Shown here: positions 22,602 to 34,993 of the stretch, piece after piece | How the letters are laid out: the number at the start of each line of letters is the position of its first letter | Numbering within the stretch: the stretch's first letter is position 1 | Assembly (NCBI GenBank): GCA_029582165.1 | Contig: CM055868.1 | Coordinates: 17,042,391-17,106,390 of the forward strand | Origin: Portulaca oleracea | Taxonomy: Eukaryota > Streptophyta > Magnoliopsida > Caryophyllales > Portulacaceae | Length of the DNA stretch: 64,000 nt | Direction: 5' to 3' | Position numbers and translations under genes: made by a program | Notes under the pieces: model-generated | What the model saw: only the letters and a program-made list of their open reading frames with translations | What the model was told of the DNA's origin: nothing | Database searches by the model: none

Positions 22602-23544
22602 TATACACCATATTTTGTCCCCTTTTTTATAATAATTTTGTAATGTTTTATTGTATTTTATAAGTCTTAAGTCAGTTAATTATGTGATAGTACACATCTC
22701 CCATTTAAAAAAAATTTCAAAACTAACACTCCTCACATTTCCTCACAAAAATTGCCAAAATCCCAAGATAAATTGAATTTTAAACTGAAGGCAAATAGCT
22801 TCATGATCGCAATCCCAAAAACAAAGGTCAACAAACCTTTAGTTGATTTAATTGATACCAAAAAAAAAGACCAGCAAACTTTCCGATACATTTCTGAGAC
22901 CCTACTCTTTGGCTAAGGAGTGTCTTTTGATTAAGTAAAGCCATGAGAAAAGCTCTACTTAATTTAAGTATTGAGCTCATCATTTCTCACTTGATCATGG
23001 CTTCTAGGTAATTATGGGATACTCTTAAGGCCTAGTTAGGATCCTAAAGAGTTAAGTATCCTTGCATTGGTAATATTTAAGTTGAGGTCAAGTTTATTTT
23101 TCATCTACTAAGCTTCATATAACTTTAGAGGCATTTTGGCAATTTTTCATTTGAGGGGGCAAAATGGTCTTTCTAGCCCCGCCTTGGCCAGAAATCATCA
23201 TCCCAAAACCTTCTAGAAGTCATGGAGAATAATCTTGATGTTAAATTCAAAGGATTTGGCCGCCATAAGGAAGAAATGAAGAGAAATGCAAGGAGAATGG
23301 ACCTAATACCTTGATTTGTACTTTTAATGCCCCATGCCCCATGCCCCTTTCTTTTTCTCTTATTCCTAGTTTTCCTATTTCCCTAGCTGCTACATCAGCC
23401 TTGTTTGCTATTATTTTAGATGTGTATTTGGCGGGTTTTAGCTAGATAATATCAATAATATGATGCTTTGTACTAGGCTTAGTATTGGCCTTTGGATTTT
23501 GCACTTTTCCTAGGGGTTTTACCTGTCTCCTTTGCTCATAGTTC

Positions 23545-23552
23545 TATAAATA
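23545..23552 (+). promoter_or_regulatory. TATA box in the 22.9-24.1 kb segment
   Basis: TATAAATA at 23545, followed by a purine-rich leader. It may belong to an inserted LTR rather than to the Tat/Ogre LTR. Confidence 0.35.
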
Positions 23553-24539
23553 CTAGAGCTGAAGCAAAGGAAAAGGTTCGACTGATTTATGAATGGAATA
23601 TAGGGTATTTTTGAGACCCAAGTCAAAAACTCTCACAAAGACTTTATCCTTTTGGTGGTTCTTTTATTTACCCTCTTTTGAAGATAGATAGTGATTACTT
23701 TAAGTTATCTTTACTGTGGGTGTTCAGTGTATTCATGGTGGGATGATGGTAATTGAATATTCATTCATTCTAATTTGAAGCATCAAGGGCACTTGGGCGA
23801 GTCTCTATTTACAAGTGATCATATCCTTTTATTTTATTTGGTTTTGGGTTTGTTTTGCTGCCATTGTCTCACGTAATCAAGGGGCTGGTTGTTGGTGTTT
23901 ATTGTGTTTTTATACACAAATCAATAGCTAGGGATTGATTAAACATTCACCTAAGTTAGGAGTTAAAAGGAGATGATTATGATCATGATAGCTTACTTGA
24001 TTCAATGATGTATTTGGAGTTCTTTTGATTTATTCTTGCTGAGTTTATCTCTCCATGATGCTTATTTGATCCTTAGGACATCTTTGTACATAAATATTAA
24101 TCTTGAACTCCAAAAAGTATTCATCATTTTCTAATTTAAAAAACCTTCAACCCATTTTCAAAATGTCAACCCATCCATAAAAAGTCAAAATTAGCCTCTC
24201 TCACATTTTCAAACTAGTTTAAACATAATTTTAGCCAAGTCAGCTGACCTTAAGAGAATTAATCCAACCCGTGTCTCTCACAAGGCCAGCTGGCCTTGAT
24301 CTTAAGACTAGGCAAGGCCCAAATTTCGATGGGTCAACCGGTCTTAAGGGATCACTCGAATCGTTTGCCATAGTCAAGTAAATCAACCTTAATTACTAAA
24401 TAATGATCCTAATTGTTTTAATCACACTTAATATTTATTCAAATTAAAACTTTAACTTTTCGGATTATCTAATTTGAATCATACCCTATCTCATATCAAG
24501 TAATATTATTTAATAAGTCTGATTCTATCTTTTTACTAG

Positions 24540-24548
24540 TATAAATAG
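24540..24548 (+). promoter_or_regulatory. TATA box of the Tat/Ogre-like LTR
   Basis: TATAAATAG followed by ACCCTCAACCATCATAG, a typical U3/R boundary. It lies about 2.1 kb upstream of the gag start codon. Confidence 0.5.
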
Positions 24549-24786
24549 ACCCTCAACCATCATAGTTTCTTTACCCAAGAACTCGCACTATATTAATACT
24601 TAGAAAATTCTTCTCATTTCCCCCAAATTTCATCACCGTGTGCTTATCTGCATTTTAATCAACTTATCTGCATTTTAATTGATTTTGAGGTTACCTTTTA
24701 TTTCTCGATTTAGTTTCTTATTAATTCCATCAAGTAACACGAACGTGAGAATCATATTTGTACAACGTGCACTTTCTTTTAATTTA

Positions 24787-25303
24787 GGGTTTTTGGCTGT
24801 GAAAAATCTGTACTGAGGGTCTTGTGATCGAGAATAATCCAAAGTGACTTTTTGGCTGACGGCAGTCTATACTTATTCATTATTTTCTCGTAACATCCCA
24901 GGTTGAAATTCCGGCACCGGAATGCTAATGTGGCAACCAGAGCACATGCCCTTTTAATTAAAAGCATGCCACATCAATTTTTTTAATTCTATTTTATCGT
25001 TGAACAGAAGCCAACTAATGTTTTTCGGATTTTAAGGAAAATTAGATTATTTATTCTATCTAATACACTTCCCATTAGTTCAAAATAAACGATAAAATAG
25101 AATTTAAAAAAATTGACGTGGCATGCTTTTAATTAAAATGGCACGTGCTCCGGTCGCCACCTCAGCATTCCGGTGCCGGAATTTCAATCTGGGATGCTAC
25201 GAGAAAATAATGAATAAGTATAGACTGCCACCAACCAAAAAGTCACTTTGGATTATTCTCGATCACATAGCCCTCAGTACGGATTTTTCCCAGCCAAAAA
25301 CCC
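24787..25303. mobile_element. Mutator-like foldback element, 517 bp, ~230 bp arms
   Basis: The ends are GGGTTTTTGGCTG and CAGCCAAAAACCC. The arms (24787-25015 and about 25075-25303) are inverted copies, so the same 60-codon frame appears on the minus strand in the left arm and on the plus strand in the right arm. A perfect 9 bp duplication TTTAATTTA lies at 24778-24786 and 25304-25312. The mirrored frames are a product of the inverted repeat, not genes. Confidence 0.92.
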
Positions 25304-26650
25304 TTTAATTTATCCATTTAATTATAGTTTGTTGGGATTATTTCAATAGTATAAGTGGATTATATAATATGAGAAGTCATGGGATGCCAAACCGACTATA
25401 ATCAAAATGGTGCATTTACACCAATTTGAGCCATAGTCACCACATCCACTTATGTATCACTCTACGAGGTCTCCACTCGAGCCTCCAAGAGTAACACCTC
25501 ACACATTCAAGTTGAAATTATACAACGAGAATGCACTAAAGTGAGACATGAGCCGATAAGCCTTATCTAGCCATTAAACCCTTTATATATAGAGCCTTGG
25601 TTTCGGGTAACCCTCTTATGTTGTGTGCTATGTGAATATATGTTTCTTTGTTATAAAGAGTCGACCCCAATTTAGAGATGTTCTAGTCCATGTAAGGATC
25701 ATTGGGCTGAGAAGAGTCATGTTTACAAACTAGGCCACTTAACCTCAAATATTATGGTTAACCCAATGGTTGAACCCATTTATGTATAAAGATTAATTAT
25801 CCTAGTTCATAAAGTAAACTCAACTCGCCTTTGATGATTCTATATGACCCTTTACAATATTCTCCTAACAAAAGTCTGAAAAAATCTTACTAAAGTCAAA
25901 CAAAGTTAGTGGGTAATCTCTTAGACTGCATAATAGGCACCGGGATTGAGTAAGTTAATTTATCAATCTAATTATTGAATCCATCACACTTATGGCCAAC
26001 CCCTGGTTAGGGCCGACCATACAGGATTTGACAATTAAGTTCGTAAATTAATTATAACCCACTTGTTGCTGGCTTTATCCAGTCTTTTACAATATCCATT
26101 TTCTTTAAGTAAATAAATAAAAAGAATGTAGAAAGTGTAGATTGTCAGTCCTGTTGAACATTATTTTAGTTCGCGTAATCGCCAGTATAGCTTGAGTTAC
26201 TCTGAGCTCGTTAGCCTAAGTTACAGATTCTCCTAAAACGCTCGACCTGTGGATGGGGCCCTTCTGAATTGAGAAACACTGACTTGTGATTTCAAATTAG
26301 AGTTGATTCACTATGTTTGGCTTTATTCTGCCCTTTATAATGTTATGTTGTCTTAGGATCATACAGGGTTAGGTCATGCAAGCCCGTGTCCCGGTTGAGT
26401 TTTTTCCCTGAGTCAGCATGTAGGTCTTGCATTATAAGTGGTTTCATATAGGTTTATTAGGTCATGCATTCACCGGGTTGGGTTTTGGCTAATGTGAGGT
26501 CAATCTCTGAACTGTGTGTTGTTTCCCTTAATCAGATGAGGAGACCCGAGTGTAGTTTGGATCTCAGGACCGTCAGGCCGACTAGTCTGCAAGCCAGACT
26601 ACGTCCCACCGACACCTAAGCCCAAAACTTCTCGCCGTCTACAGTTCGAC

Positions 26651-28093
26651 ATGGCTGCAAATGAGAACAACGGTGATGACCAAGTCCACGCTGCATTGGC
26701 CAAGTACTTAATGGAGAAATTCAACAAGGTGGAAGGATCAATTACCTTCGCCACCTTGTAACAAGAGAAGAAGGTTGAGGAGCACACCGCTAGGCAGCAG
26801 GAACTCATCGAGCAACAGAACAACCACATAGAACAAAAGCAGGAGACCTTGAATGGGGTCTTGGAACCGCTCTAGCGTATCAATATGCATGTAGGGATGG
26901 GTGAGGACGAAGAAGAAAATGTTATTCCAAACCATGTCTCTGCTATCGACAAAGGGAAAGGAAAGCTAGAAGAAGGTGCGAGCTCGGGAGTGGTCATCCA
27001 CGTGCTAGATGACTTGACACCAAAGCTACCACCATCAGTAGCTACCACTCAGGATGTTCCAATCAAGACTAGGCCAAGTTGCAGGATGGCCCTATCATCC
27101 AGCAGATGAAGGCGCCGCTGAACATATTCAAGAATGATGTGAGTCAAATGCCTACATTTTCTAACCAGCACGTTGAATTTGAACCTCCTGCTGAGATTAA
27201 CGCCAACGCTTCTAGGAAGATGGATATACCTCTCAAGAAGTTCAGTCCGTCAGAGAACCCAACTCATTATGTGCGGGAGTTTAACCAGGTGATGCCGCTA
27301 AGGGGAATTAGTTCTGAACATTACAAATACATATTCCCATTATTGCTGAATCATGAGGCACTGGACTGGTACTATACCCTTCCTTTGAAAGTTAGAGGAG
27401 ATTGGATTGCCTTACGAAGAGCTTTTATCGAACACTACAGTAAAGTTCAAAAGGACAAGGTGACCTTGTCTGATATCATGGCAATTCGTCAAGGGGATGA
27501 TGAGTCGTTCTTGGCTTACTATGAAAGGTGGCATGCTACGTTATCTCAGGTGACTAACATTATCCCGACAGAAATGCAGTTAGATACGTTTGTTTGCAGG
27601 TTGAAATCAAGTATAGCACAACAACTGGACTTCCATGTAGTGGAAAGTATTGAATATCTGAAGAAGTTGTGTCCTAAATTGGAGGGCGCAAAGAGAGAAA
27701 CACTACATCCCAGGGCTGGAAGGGTGCTACTTTACGAAGAAGGACCATTAATGCTCCAAAGGCAACTGAAGCCAATGTTATCCAGAATGTGAATCGTGGC
27801 CCTTTCCCGAGACCATCACCTTTCAGATATGAAACCTATACTCCACTTAACATGACTTATGTTGAGGCATTATAGCGGTTGCTAAAAACAAATAAGATCC
27901 AACTACCTATGCCTAAGCGGGAGCCTAAGGATAAAGGAGTTGAGTGGAATAGTGCCATGTTCTGTAAGTTGTACCGCATGAGGGTCATGACACCGAACGA
28001 TGCTGGACGCTTAAGAATTTGATTGAAAATATGATTTGTTCCAACGAGTTACCATTACCCAAAGCGGCGAAGAAGCCCAACAAAAAAAAGTAA
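26651..28093 (+). pseudogene. Tat/Ogre-like gag with zinc-finger tail, broken
   Basis: The start ATG at 26651 opens a frame with a Glu/Gln-rich coiled-coil-like region (QQELIEQQNNHIEQKQETL). The capsid domain follows at about 27079-27720: KKFSPSENPTHYVREFNQ, FPLLLNHEALDWYYTLP and FIEHYSKVQKDKVTLSDI, which is the Retrotrans_gag family. Near 27960-28000 a frameshift splits a CxxxH...GHDTxxC zinc-binding stretch (FCKLYRMR, then GHDTERCWTLKNLIENMI). Stop codons occur at about 26758 and 26873. The product would be the particle protein. It follows a long LTR and precedes a protease in the same orientation. Confidence 0.85.
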
Positions 28094-28190
28094 TCCTCTC
28101 CCAAATCATGCCATTTTTGTAGGAGATGACGCTTTTGATGCATCCGAATGTATCACAGACGAGGGAGTACTTACACTCCCTATCAAAGAT

Positions 28191-29313
28191 TTGACAACAT
28201 TTACTGTCAATGGCATATGGGTTAGTGACGAAGAGGATGTTTGTGAAGAAGTTCCTAGTGATGATTTCTGGTCTGACGAAGAAAAGGGAGTTCCGCCTAG
28301 TGTTTCATTGCATAATCATCCTAGAAATGACCATGTAGTGCCTACACCAACACCGAATACTACAAGGATAGAAGCGCCAGCTACTCCTGAGGATCCCTCA
28401 TCACTCAAATGAAGAAGACTTTGGCGAATGTTTCGATTTGGCAGTTGATATGGTGGTTGATGTGTGTGCTTCCAAATCTCATCGAGAGCTTGTACTGGGG
28501 GCTCTCCAGAATGCTATCATTCCTACTTCTACGACTCCGGAAGCATTGGTTTCTCATGTTACCGCTAGCCAGGGGACTATTCCTTTCAGTGTTGAAGATT
28601 TACCTGTGTCTGGAGTGAACCATAACAAAGCCTTGTACTTAACCATATTTTGTTATAATAAAGTGATTCCATTGATTTTAGTGGATAACGGTTATATTGT
28701 AAGTGTTTGTCATTGGCGTACTGCTGCCAAGTTAGGGGTGCAGAAAAGTTAGTTGGTTCAAGATGGTGTGTTGCTTCGCACGTATGACAATACTACTCGA
28801 AAGTCACTAGGCACGATGACATTACCCATTACTTTTAATTACATCTCTCTGAATGTGGAGATTATGGTCCTAGATATCCCGGCTGCTTTCATTCTGTTAT
28901 TGGGACGTCCGTGGCTGCACAACTGCAATGCGGTGGCATCAACTCTACATCAAAAAGTGAAGATGGTTATTAATGACCAAGCAATTACTCTTTCAGGAGG
29001 GGCTATCTTCGAGACATTTGAGCCCATACAACATGTGCTTGAGATAGAACATACTTCGGTTGATGTAGATCTCCATAACTTTGAGATGATTGTTGTCATA
29101 GAGGATGAAGTACCTTTTGATTTCGATCCTTATTCTAACTTGAAGGTCCATGATATTATGAAGAAACAAGGGTATTTTCCTAGGATGTCTTTGGGGAAAA
29201 GGCCAAACAGGGTGGCTTCAACGTTTTCAACCTCTAAGCACTCCTGTCGCTTCGAGTTGGGTTACAAGCCAACTAATCAGGAGTTATATCTTACCAAGGA
29301 CTTGCTGGCTTGA
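28191..29313 (+). pseudogene. Tat/Ogre-like protease region
   Basis: An acidic linker (28191-28412) leads to a retropepsin-like domain. The block ALYLTIFCYNKVIPLILVDN with GYIVSVCHWRTAAKLG has the catalytic aspartate in VDN-G context, with the usual serine after glycine replaced by tyrosine. After a stop at about 28750, LDIPAAFILLLGRPWLHNC and ASTLHQKVKMVI form the C-terminal protease half. The 28753-29313 frame then runs 186 residues with a SLGKRPNR and LGYKPTNQE segment, a family feature. A stop inside the domain and frame changes make it non-functional. Confidence 0.8.
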
Positions 29314-29343
29314 CAAAGGAACGAGTTCAACGCTCCTGAGCTG

Positions 29344-30155
29344 ATGGAGACAAAGCCGTACCCACTGACCTTGAATGTACAATTTATAAGGCAAGGGGAT
29401 GATTTTCCTTGGTACGAATTCCCCGAACCTCGCTACGTCAATGGTGTTCATGTTCCCGGTTTGGAGGTCTTTAATGACTGTAATGTTTCGAAGAATAAGG
29501 TTGTCAAGCCGAAACTAGATGAGCTACCACCTCTCGAGTGGACTCATCTCACTGGTGGAAGTGTGTTTGGCCTACTATTTGGACAAGAAGCAACAAAAGA
29601 AGAAAGTGAAGCTGACCTGGTGGTTGATATGCTGTCCAATCCTGAATTTGATCCAAGCACCATGATTTCTACTGATGGGGGTCATCGTAAAGTGTCCTGG
29701 GTTTATCCTGCCAATAATAAATGTACCCTAGTATTAGGAAAACCTTGTAAGGTCCAGTCTAAGTCGAGCACTAGTCGGTCTATAGTCGAGTCTGAGTCAA
29801 TTGGGATTAGCCCCATGTCTAATGAGTTTGTATCCATTTCTGCATTCAATGAAGACAACCCTTTATGAGTATCCTCACTCTGTTTCCCTTCCCCTAACTT
29901 GTTGTCCTAATAATTATGAATTTGATGCTGAACCTTTAAAAGACTTTAATGAGTTAACACAAGCTATAAACGAGCATGAAAATCACATGGCAGCTGTCGA
30001 AGAAACCATCACCATCAATGTAGGGACGCCTGAAATTCCCTGAGACTTTAAAATTGGCAAATCATTAACCCTAGAGGAGTAACAGGAGTTCTCCGAGCTT
30101 CTAAGGCAGTTTGTTGACGTCTTCGCTTGGTCCTATGAAGACATGCTACCTAAAT
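29344..30155 (+). pseudogene. Tat/Ogre-like protease-RT linker and start of pol, truncated
   Basis: A 174-residue open stretch (29344-29868) has no enzymatic motif. It contains PRYVNGVHVPGLEVFNDCN and STDGGHRKVSWVYPANNK and is the spacer that joins protease to RT in this lineage. In other frames, ELLRQFVDVFAWSYEDM at about 30090-30145 is the very beginning of RT. At about 30155 the text changes abruptly to an Athila-like fragment on the other strand. RT, RNase H and integrase of this element are absent. Confidence 0.75.
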
Positions 30156-31038
30156 GGTATTGAGGAGGTTGGTTCGGAAGGTGTTCTCACTTCCATCCAA
30201 CTCGGATTGCAAAAACCTCAGAGTGATTATCTTCAACCGAGTCATCATGTGCCCCTTCAAGAACGTAAGATTTCTCAAAATGCTCATCCGCAATCCCCGC
30301 CACAACGTTGACATTAAACCATGATTCCTTAAAAGAAGGTTTCTTCCCCGAATTGTCGAGATCAAAGATGATGCGGTCGTTTCCCACATGAAGAGATAGT
30401 CGACCATTTTTTACATCGATCATCGCACCGGCGGTGGCCAAGAAGGGTAGTCCCAAGATAATAGGAATGTTGGAATCCTCATCCATCTGTAGAATCACAA
30501 AGTTGCATGGGATGAGAAAGTTGTAAACTTGAATATGGGCGTTCTCAAGAATGCCCAAGGGTCTCCTTATTGTTCGATCGGCGAGCTACAAGTTGATTGT
30601 GGCCGGGGTTAGGTCATCTACATTTAACTTCTTACAAATCGAATGACGCATGACGCTAACACTCGCTCCAAGATTACAAAGTGCCCTCCCGATCTCCATG
30701 TATCCTATGACACATGGGATGGAGAAATTGTCGGGATCGACGAGTTTCTTGGGGGTCTTACTTCCTATTATAGTGCTACATTTCGCTCTTACGGTTATAA
30801 TTGACACTTCTTTGATTCTCCTTTTATTAGTGAGGAGGTCTTTGATATGTTTCTTAAAGCTGGGAACCTCAGAAATAGCATCTAGGAATGGAATATTCAC
30901 GTGGAGCGTCTTTAGCATCTCAATAAACCTTGGGAACTTCGCGCCGATCTTGTGTTGAATCAACCTCCCGGGAATAGGAACCGGCGGTCGATTTGGTTTA
31001 AGTTGCTTCGTGGGATGCTCATGATCATCTTCCTTCAA
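30156..31038 (-). pseudogene. Athila-like protease region
   Basis: Read on the minus strand, two open stretches (30586-31038 and 30187-30558) form the Athila-type gag C-terminus and protease. Recognisable parts are FPRFIEMLKTLHVNIPFLDA, CSTIIGSKTPKKLVDP, IGRALCNLGASVSVM, then DSNIPIILGLPFLATAGAMI with DVKNGRLSLHVG. The catalytic position that is normally Asp (DLGAS) is Asn here (NLGAS, 30661-30675), so the protease is inactive although the reading frame around it is open. The text stops near 30156 before RT. Confidence 0.85.
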
Positions 31039-31840
31039 AACTTCCTTTGCTTTTAAAACTTAGCTTTCACCTTCTCACACAACTCCTCCTTACTTTTATT
31101 ACAAACCCTCTTTGTCACCACATCATCTTCCTCGGTTACATCAACAATGTCTCCCTCCTTCTCCCCTATCACACTCTCCTCTACCATCTTTGGTTCCTCA
31201 AGCTCCTTCCTATTACGCAAGGTGATAGTATTCACATACGCCTTCAGGATAGGCTGGGATTGGCTTAGATGGGTTTGAGGAGGTTGTTTTTGCTGAGAAA
31301 CTTGAGCGATTTGAATCTCAAGGCTCTTGAGGCGGGCCCTATCATGCTCTTGGTTTGCCATGATTTGCTTCAGCAACTTCTCCAAATTAGACTCTTGGAA
31401 TGGTTGGGAGGTTTCTGGTTGTGGGATGCGTTGTGGAAGGTGGGTTGTTGGACATGTTGGTTTTGGTGGTGATAGAAGAAGTTTCCTTAGCCTCGAGAGC
31501 GATGGTCATGGTTTTAGAAGTTAGGAGGGTAGTTTTGTGTGTTTTTGGTTATGTGCATGGTTGACTCTAGAGTGAAAGGGAGTTTGGGTGGTATAGGAAA
31601 GGTTATTATTAGGGTAGATAGCATTTGCTTGCTCCGACATTTGGAGCTCCACACATTCCTAAGAAGGGCTGGAAAAAAATCCGGAACCGGCACACCGAAC
31701 TAGATACCGGATAAAAAAACCGGAAATGGGCAACACCGAACCAACTTAAAATTCGGGTGCACCGCACCGGAAAACCGGATGCTAAACGGGGCGGTTCCGG
31801 TTTGGGATATTCAAACCGTCGGGGAACCGACACCGAACCG

Positions 31841-31976
<136 letters not shown>

Positions 31977-32089
31977 TTAAAAAAATTCTACCCAAAAATT
32001 AATACAGAAATAATGTAAATTAACTTGTTAAAAAAATACAACAGCAGTGTAAATTCTACCTAGAAGTGAATATCGAACCGTTAATATAA

Positions 32090-32091
<2 letters not shown>

Positions 32092-32136
<45 letters not shown>
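32092..32136. repeat. Second (TA)n microsatellite in the hAT element
   Basis: About 45 bp of TA, again preceded by CGAACCGTTAATATAA, so the two arrays share a common anchor sequence and may come from an internal duplication. Confidence 0.95.
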
Positions 32137-32139
<3 letters not shown>

Positions 32140-33270
32140 TGAATAGCGATTTTTTGATGTTGACAGAAATTAACGCGGTTCTGGTTCATCGGTGAAACCG
32201 CACCGTTAAATCCGGTGCACCAGTTTTTAAAAACTAGGTGATTCGATTCTGGTTCCAGTTTAAGGTTTTAGCGCACCGTTTCGTCCGGTGCACTACTTTG
32301 AGACGCCGAAACCGCACCGCACCGCACTATTTCCACCCCTATTCCTAAGTGAGATGTGGACCAAAATAGAATTCACATGTAATAACATCGGTGATGAGAG
32401 TGGATGAGAGGGCTTGAACCTTCTATGCTGCCTCTAATAACTTGATCGTCTCATTTAGGGCCATTTTTTGTTGCATCTCGAGGATAGTATCCATAACGAA
32501 TTTCATGGTAGGGTTGCTCTTCGAAGAAGAAGAACCTCCGTCTCTTGAGTTCTGTCCACTACTTCAATGAGGGGAGTTTTGAGACAACTCATGGAGAAAT
32601 ATATTGGCCTCCTCCGTCTTCTTAATGAACATACCTCCGGATGCATTATCGATCGACTCACTAATAGTGGCAAAAAGCCCTTGGTAGAAGTGATGAACCA
32701 ACAACCAATCTTCGAGATTAAGGTGTGGGCACTTCAGTTGGAGACCTTTGAACCTCCACCATACTTCAAAAAGTGATTCCCCCAGCTCTTGCTTGAAGTT
32801 CATGATAACTTGTCAAAGTCGGCATGTCTCATCTGCTTGGAAGAATCGTTGAAGGAAGTCTCTACTCAATGCCTCCCATGACGCATAAGTGTGGGGCAGG
32901 CACATCATAAGCCAAAGTGTGGCCTTGCGCGCTAAGGTAAGAGGGAAGAACTTCAATTTCCGTATACTCCGAAGATACGCCTTGCATTTGCACGAGGCCG
33001 ACCCGCTCTTCAAATTTATTGAGGTGTTCTATTGGGCTCTCATGATATGCTTCGTGATATTGATTTCTTTCAAAAATATCCAACAGGTATGGCTTAAAGT
33101 TAAATATTGCATTCTGAGGTAGCTCGGGAAGGATGATCGGGTTGTCTACCGTACCAACTGATGGGGTGGACTAGGAAGCAAGGGTACGGGTTGGATCGGG
33201 TTGACCGTCAGCCATCAGGGCTTGTTGTCATCTAAGATCCCTCTAGCGATGCTATTTTTGTGAGCTAGCA

Positions 33271-34370
33271 TTAGCCTTTCGAATAATTGTCTCAGGTTTA
33301 GGGTCCGACAGAGACAAGGGCGCTTGATTAACAAGTGATCGTGTCTTCATCATGTTATAACATGGATCTAATACTAGAATATGGATTGCTAGACTTTGAG
33401 TATGGTTTTCACCACACTACTACTGTTGGAATTTAGGTTTATATGTTGTTGAAATGATCAAACTATGATGGCCCAGATTAGCTAATTTGTAGTTTCGATG
33501 AAGCATGAATCAATGAAATTTATATGAACCATAGGGTTGAGTCGGTTGAATGAAGAATTAGTAAGCAAGTATCAAATCACATAAAATCACTCATAGATAC
33601 GACTTCTATAATCCTGCATTTGAACATTTCTCTGTAATTTTAGGAGACAAAAGCTAATAAGAGGGGCAATTCTATAATTTATAAATCATCATTTAAGTTA
33701 AATGAGGGGTACTTCATAATTGTTCAGAGGGCCTCGCCGAATTTTGTCAAGTCTTATTGGATTGTCCCCTCAAAATATTTACTATAAAATGTCGGGTACC
33801 TCAAAATTAATTTTACAAATGTATCCCCTAATAATATTTTCCATAAAATGTAGTGTCCCTCTCGATCAATTTTTGCTTAAGTCTAGTAGATTTCGCTTTC
33901 CTGAAATAAGTACTAACCTCAATAAGATGAACATTTAAAAATAGAACCAAAAAAACATGGTCTGACTAGTAAGGCTAATGAGCTTTAAGGTGATTGTTGA
34001 TCGCTGACCAACGAAGACCCCTGGTTTGATAAGTAAAGGGAGTTCGCCTTAAGGGTTAGTCCCACGGTCTAAACTGTTTAAGTTTTTTTTTCTTTGAGTT
34101 TTTTTATTTAATTTCAGAATTAATTTGATAGTCAAATAAAATATAAAAATTGTTAATAATTGATCGTCCATATAATAAGTACAATCAATATGAATTGAAT
34201 GCTTATCTGATCTCAGCAACAAATCATTCCTCCGAAGATTGACAACATATGTTCTTTGATACATCCTATCCCGTGATGGGCATGGTATACCCTTAGTCAA
34301 AGCAGAGAAAAAGAGAAGTTGGTGGACTCATCCATTTCATGGGGCACAATGAAGACTCCCTTTCAGAGAT
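33271..34370. other. No gene recognised
   Basis: AT-rich sequence. Around 33690-33870 there is text with GGGTACCTCAAAATTAATTT that resembles the arms of the MULE MITEs at 17.8-18.5 kb, but I found no inverted partner or target duplication. Confidence 0.45.
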
Positions 34371-34700
34371 TTTAAGTACTTGTCCTATGTTTTTAATATC
34401 AATCAAGGGACATGTAATTATAATACTTGGGAATTCAATAGTATACCTTGTTCCCATTGTATAACTATTGTAAGGGATACAAGGCAAACCCCTTCCAACT
34501 TCATGCATGATTGTTGTGCCATTGTTAACCTGGTGAACACCTACTCCCACACATTAATGGCATCAATGGACCTATATATGAAGGAAGCGAGAATTGGCCA
34601 TGTAGTCAATGCATTATACTTGAAACCAAAAATAAAGAACAACAATCAAGTAAAAGACAACACTAGAGGTATGGAAAATATGAAACGGGATATGTTATGA
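34371..34700 (+). pseudogene. MULE transposase fragment, SWIM zinc-finger end
   Basis: The open stretch contains CNYNTWEFNSIPCSHCITIV, which matches the SWIM pattern CxCx(n)CxH of MuDR/FAR1-type transposases (the first CxC is partly lost). It is followed by TPSNFMHDCC and a TYSHTLMASM stretch, the usual text after the SWIM domain. Only this C-terminal part is present; the catalytic DDE region is not seen upstream. It is about 107 residues against several hundred for a full transposase. MULE MITEs lie elsewhere in the window, but no TIRs flank this fragment, so no link between them is shown. Confidence 0.7.
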
Positions 34701-34993
34701 TAAGCAAGGAGTGCAAAAAAGATACAAGGCTCCTTGTGTGGTTTAGAAGACGTACCAATTCCAACTTCCTTAAAAAGATTACAAAGTTGAACATAATTTC
34801 TTTTTTCTTAGTTATTATCCTCCCAAGAAGTTTTTACATTTCTTAACAAGTTCTCATATGACTTCTTTAATTTTGTAGATTGAAAAGACCAAAAGAGCAA
34901 GATAATAACCATTTTTATCTCAACTAAATCAAGATATTGTCGGTGCTTTTAAGGCCATTCTATTGAGTGCAAGTCAACCTCCACTTTCTCAGC

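Larger units (their letters stand above)
22602..26240 (+). mobile_element. Long LTR of a Tat/Ogre-like gypsy element
   Basis: This runs from the polypurine tract to the untranslated leader of the gag at 26651. It has no coding domain. It holds TATA boxes at 24540 and 23545, and a MULE foldback at 24787-25303. The segment around 22890-24110 may be a further LTR insertion, because the text before 22880 and after 24110 has a different, matching style; no target duplication was found. The right end is uncertain: a candidate primer site, CTCGACCTGTGGATGGGG at 26242-26259, only partly resembles the Arg-tRNA site used by Ogre elements. Confidence 0.55.

Noticed and set aside
24779..25308. A pair of similar 61-62 codon proteins in opposite orientation
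   Set aside because: They are the two arms of one inverted-repeat element bounded by a 9 bp duplication.
26599..26935. Minus-strand open frames at the start of the Tat/Ogre gag
   Set aside because: Antisense shadows of the plus-strand gag.
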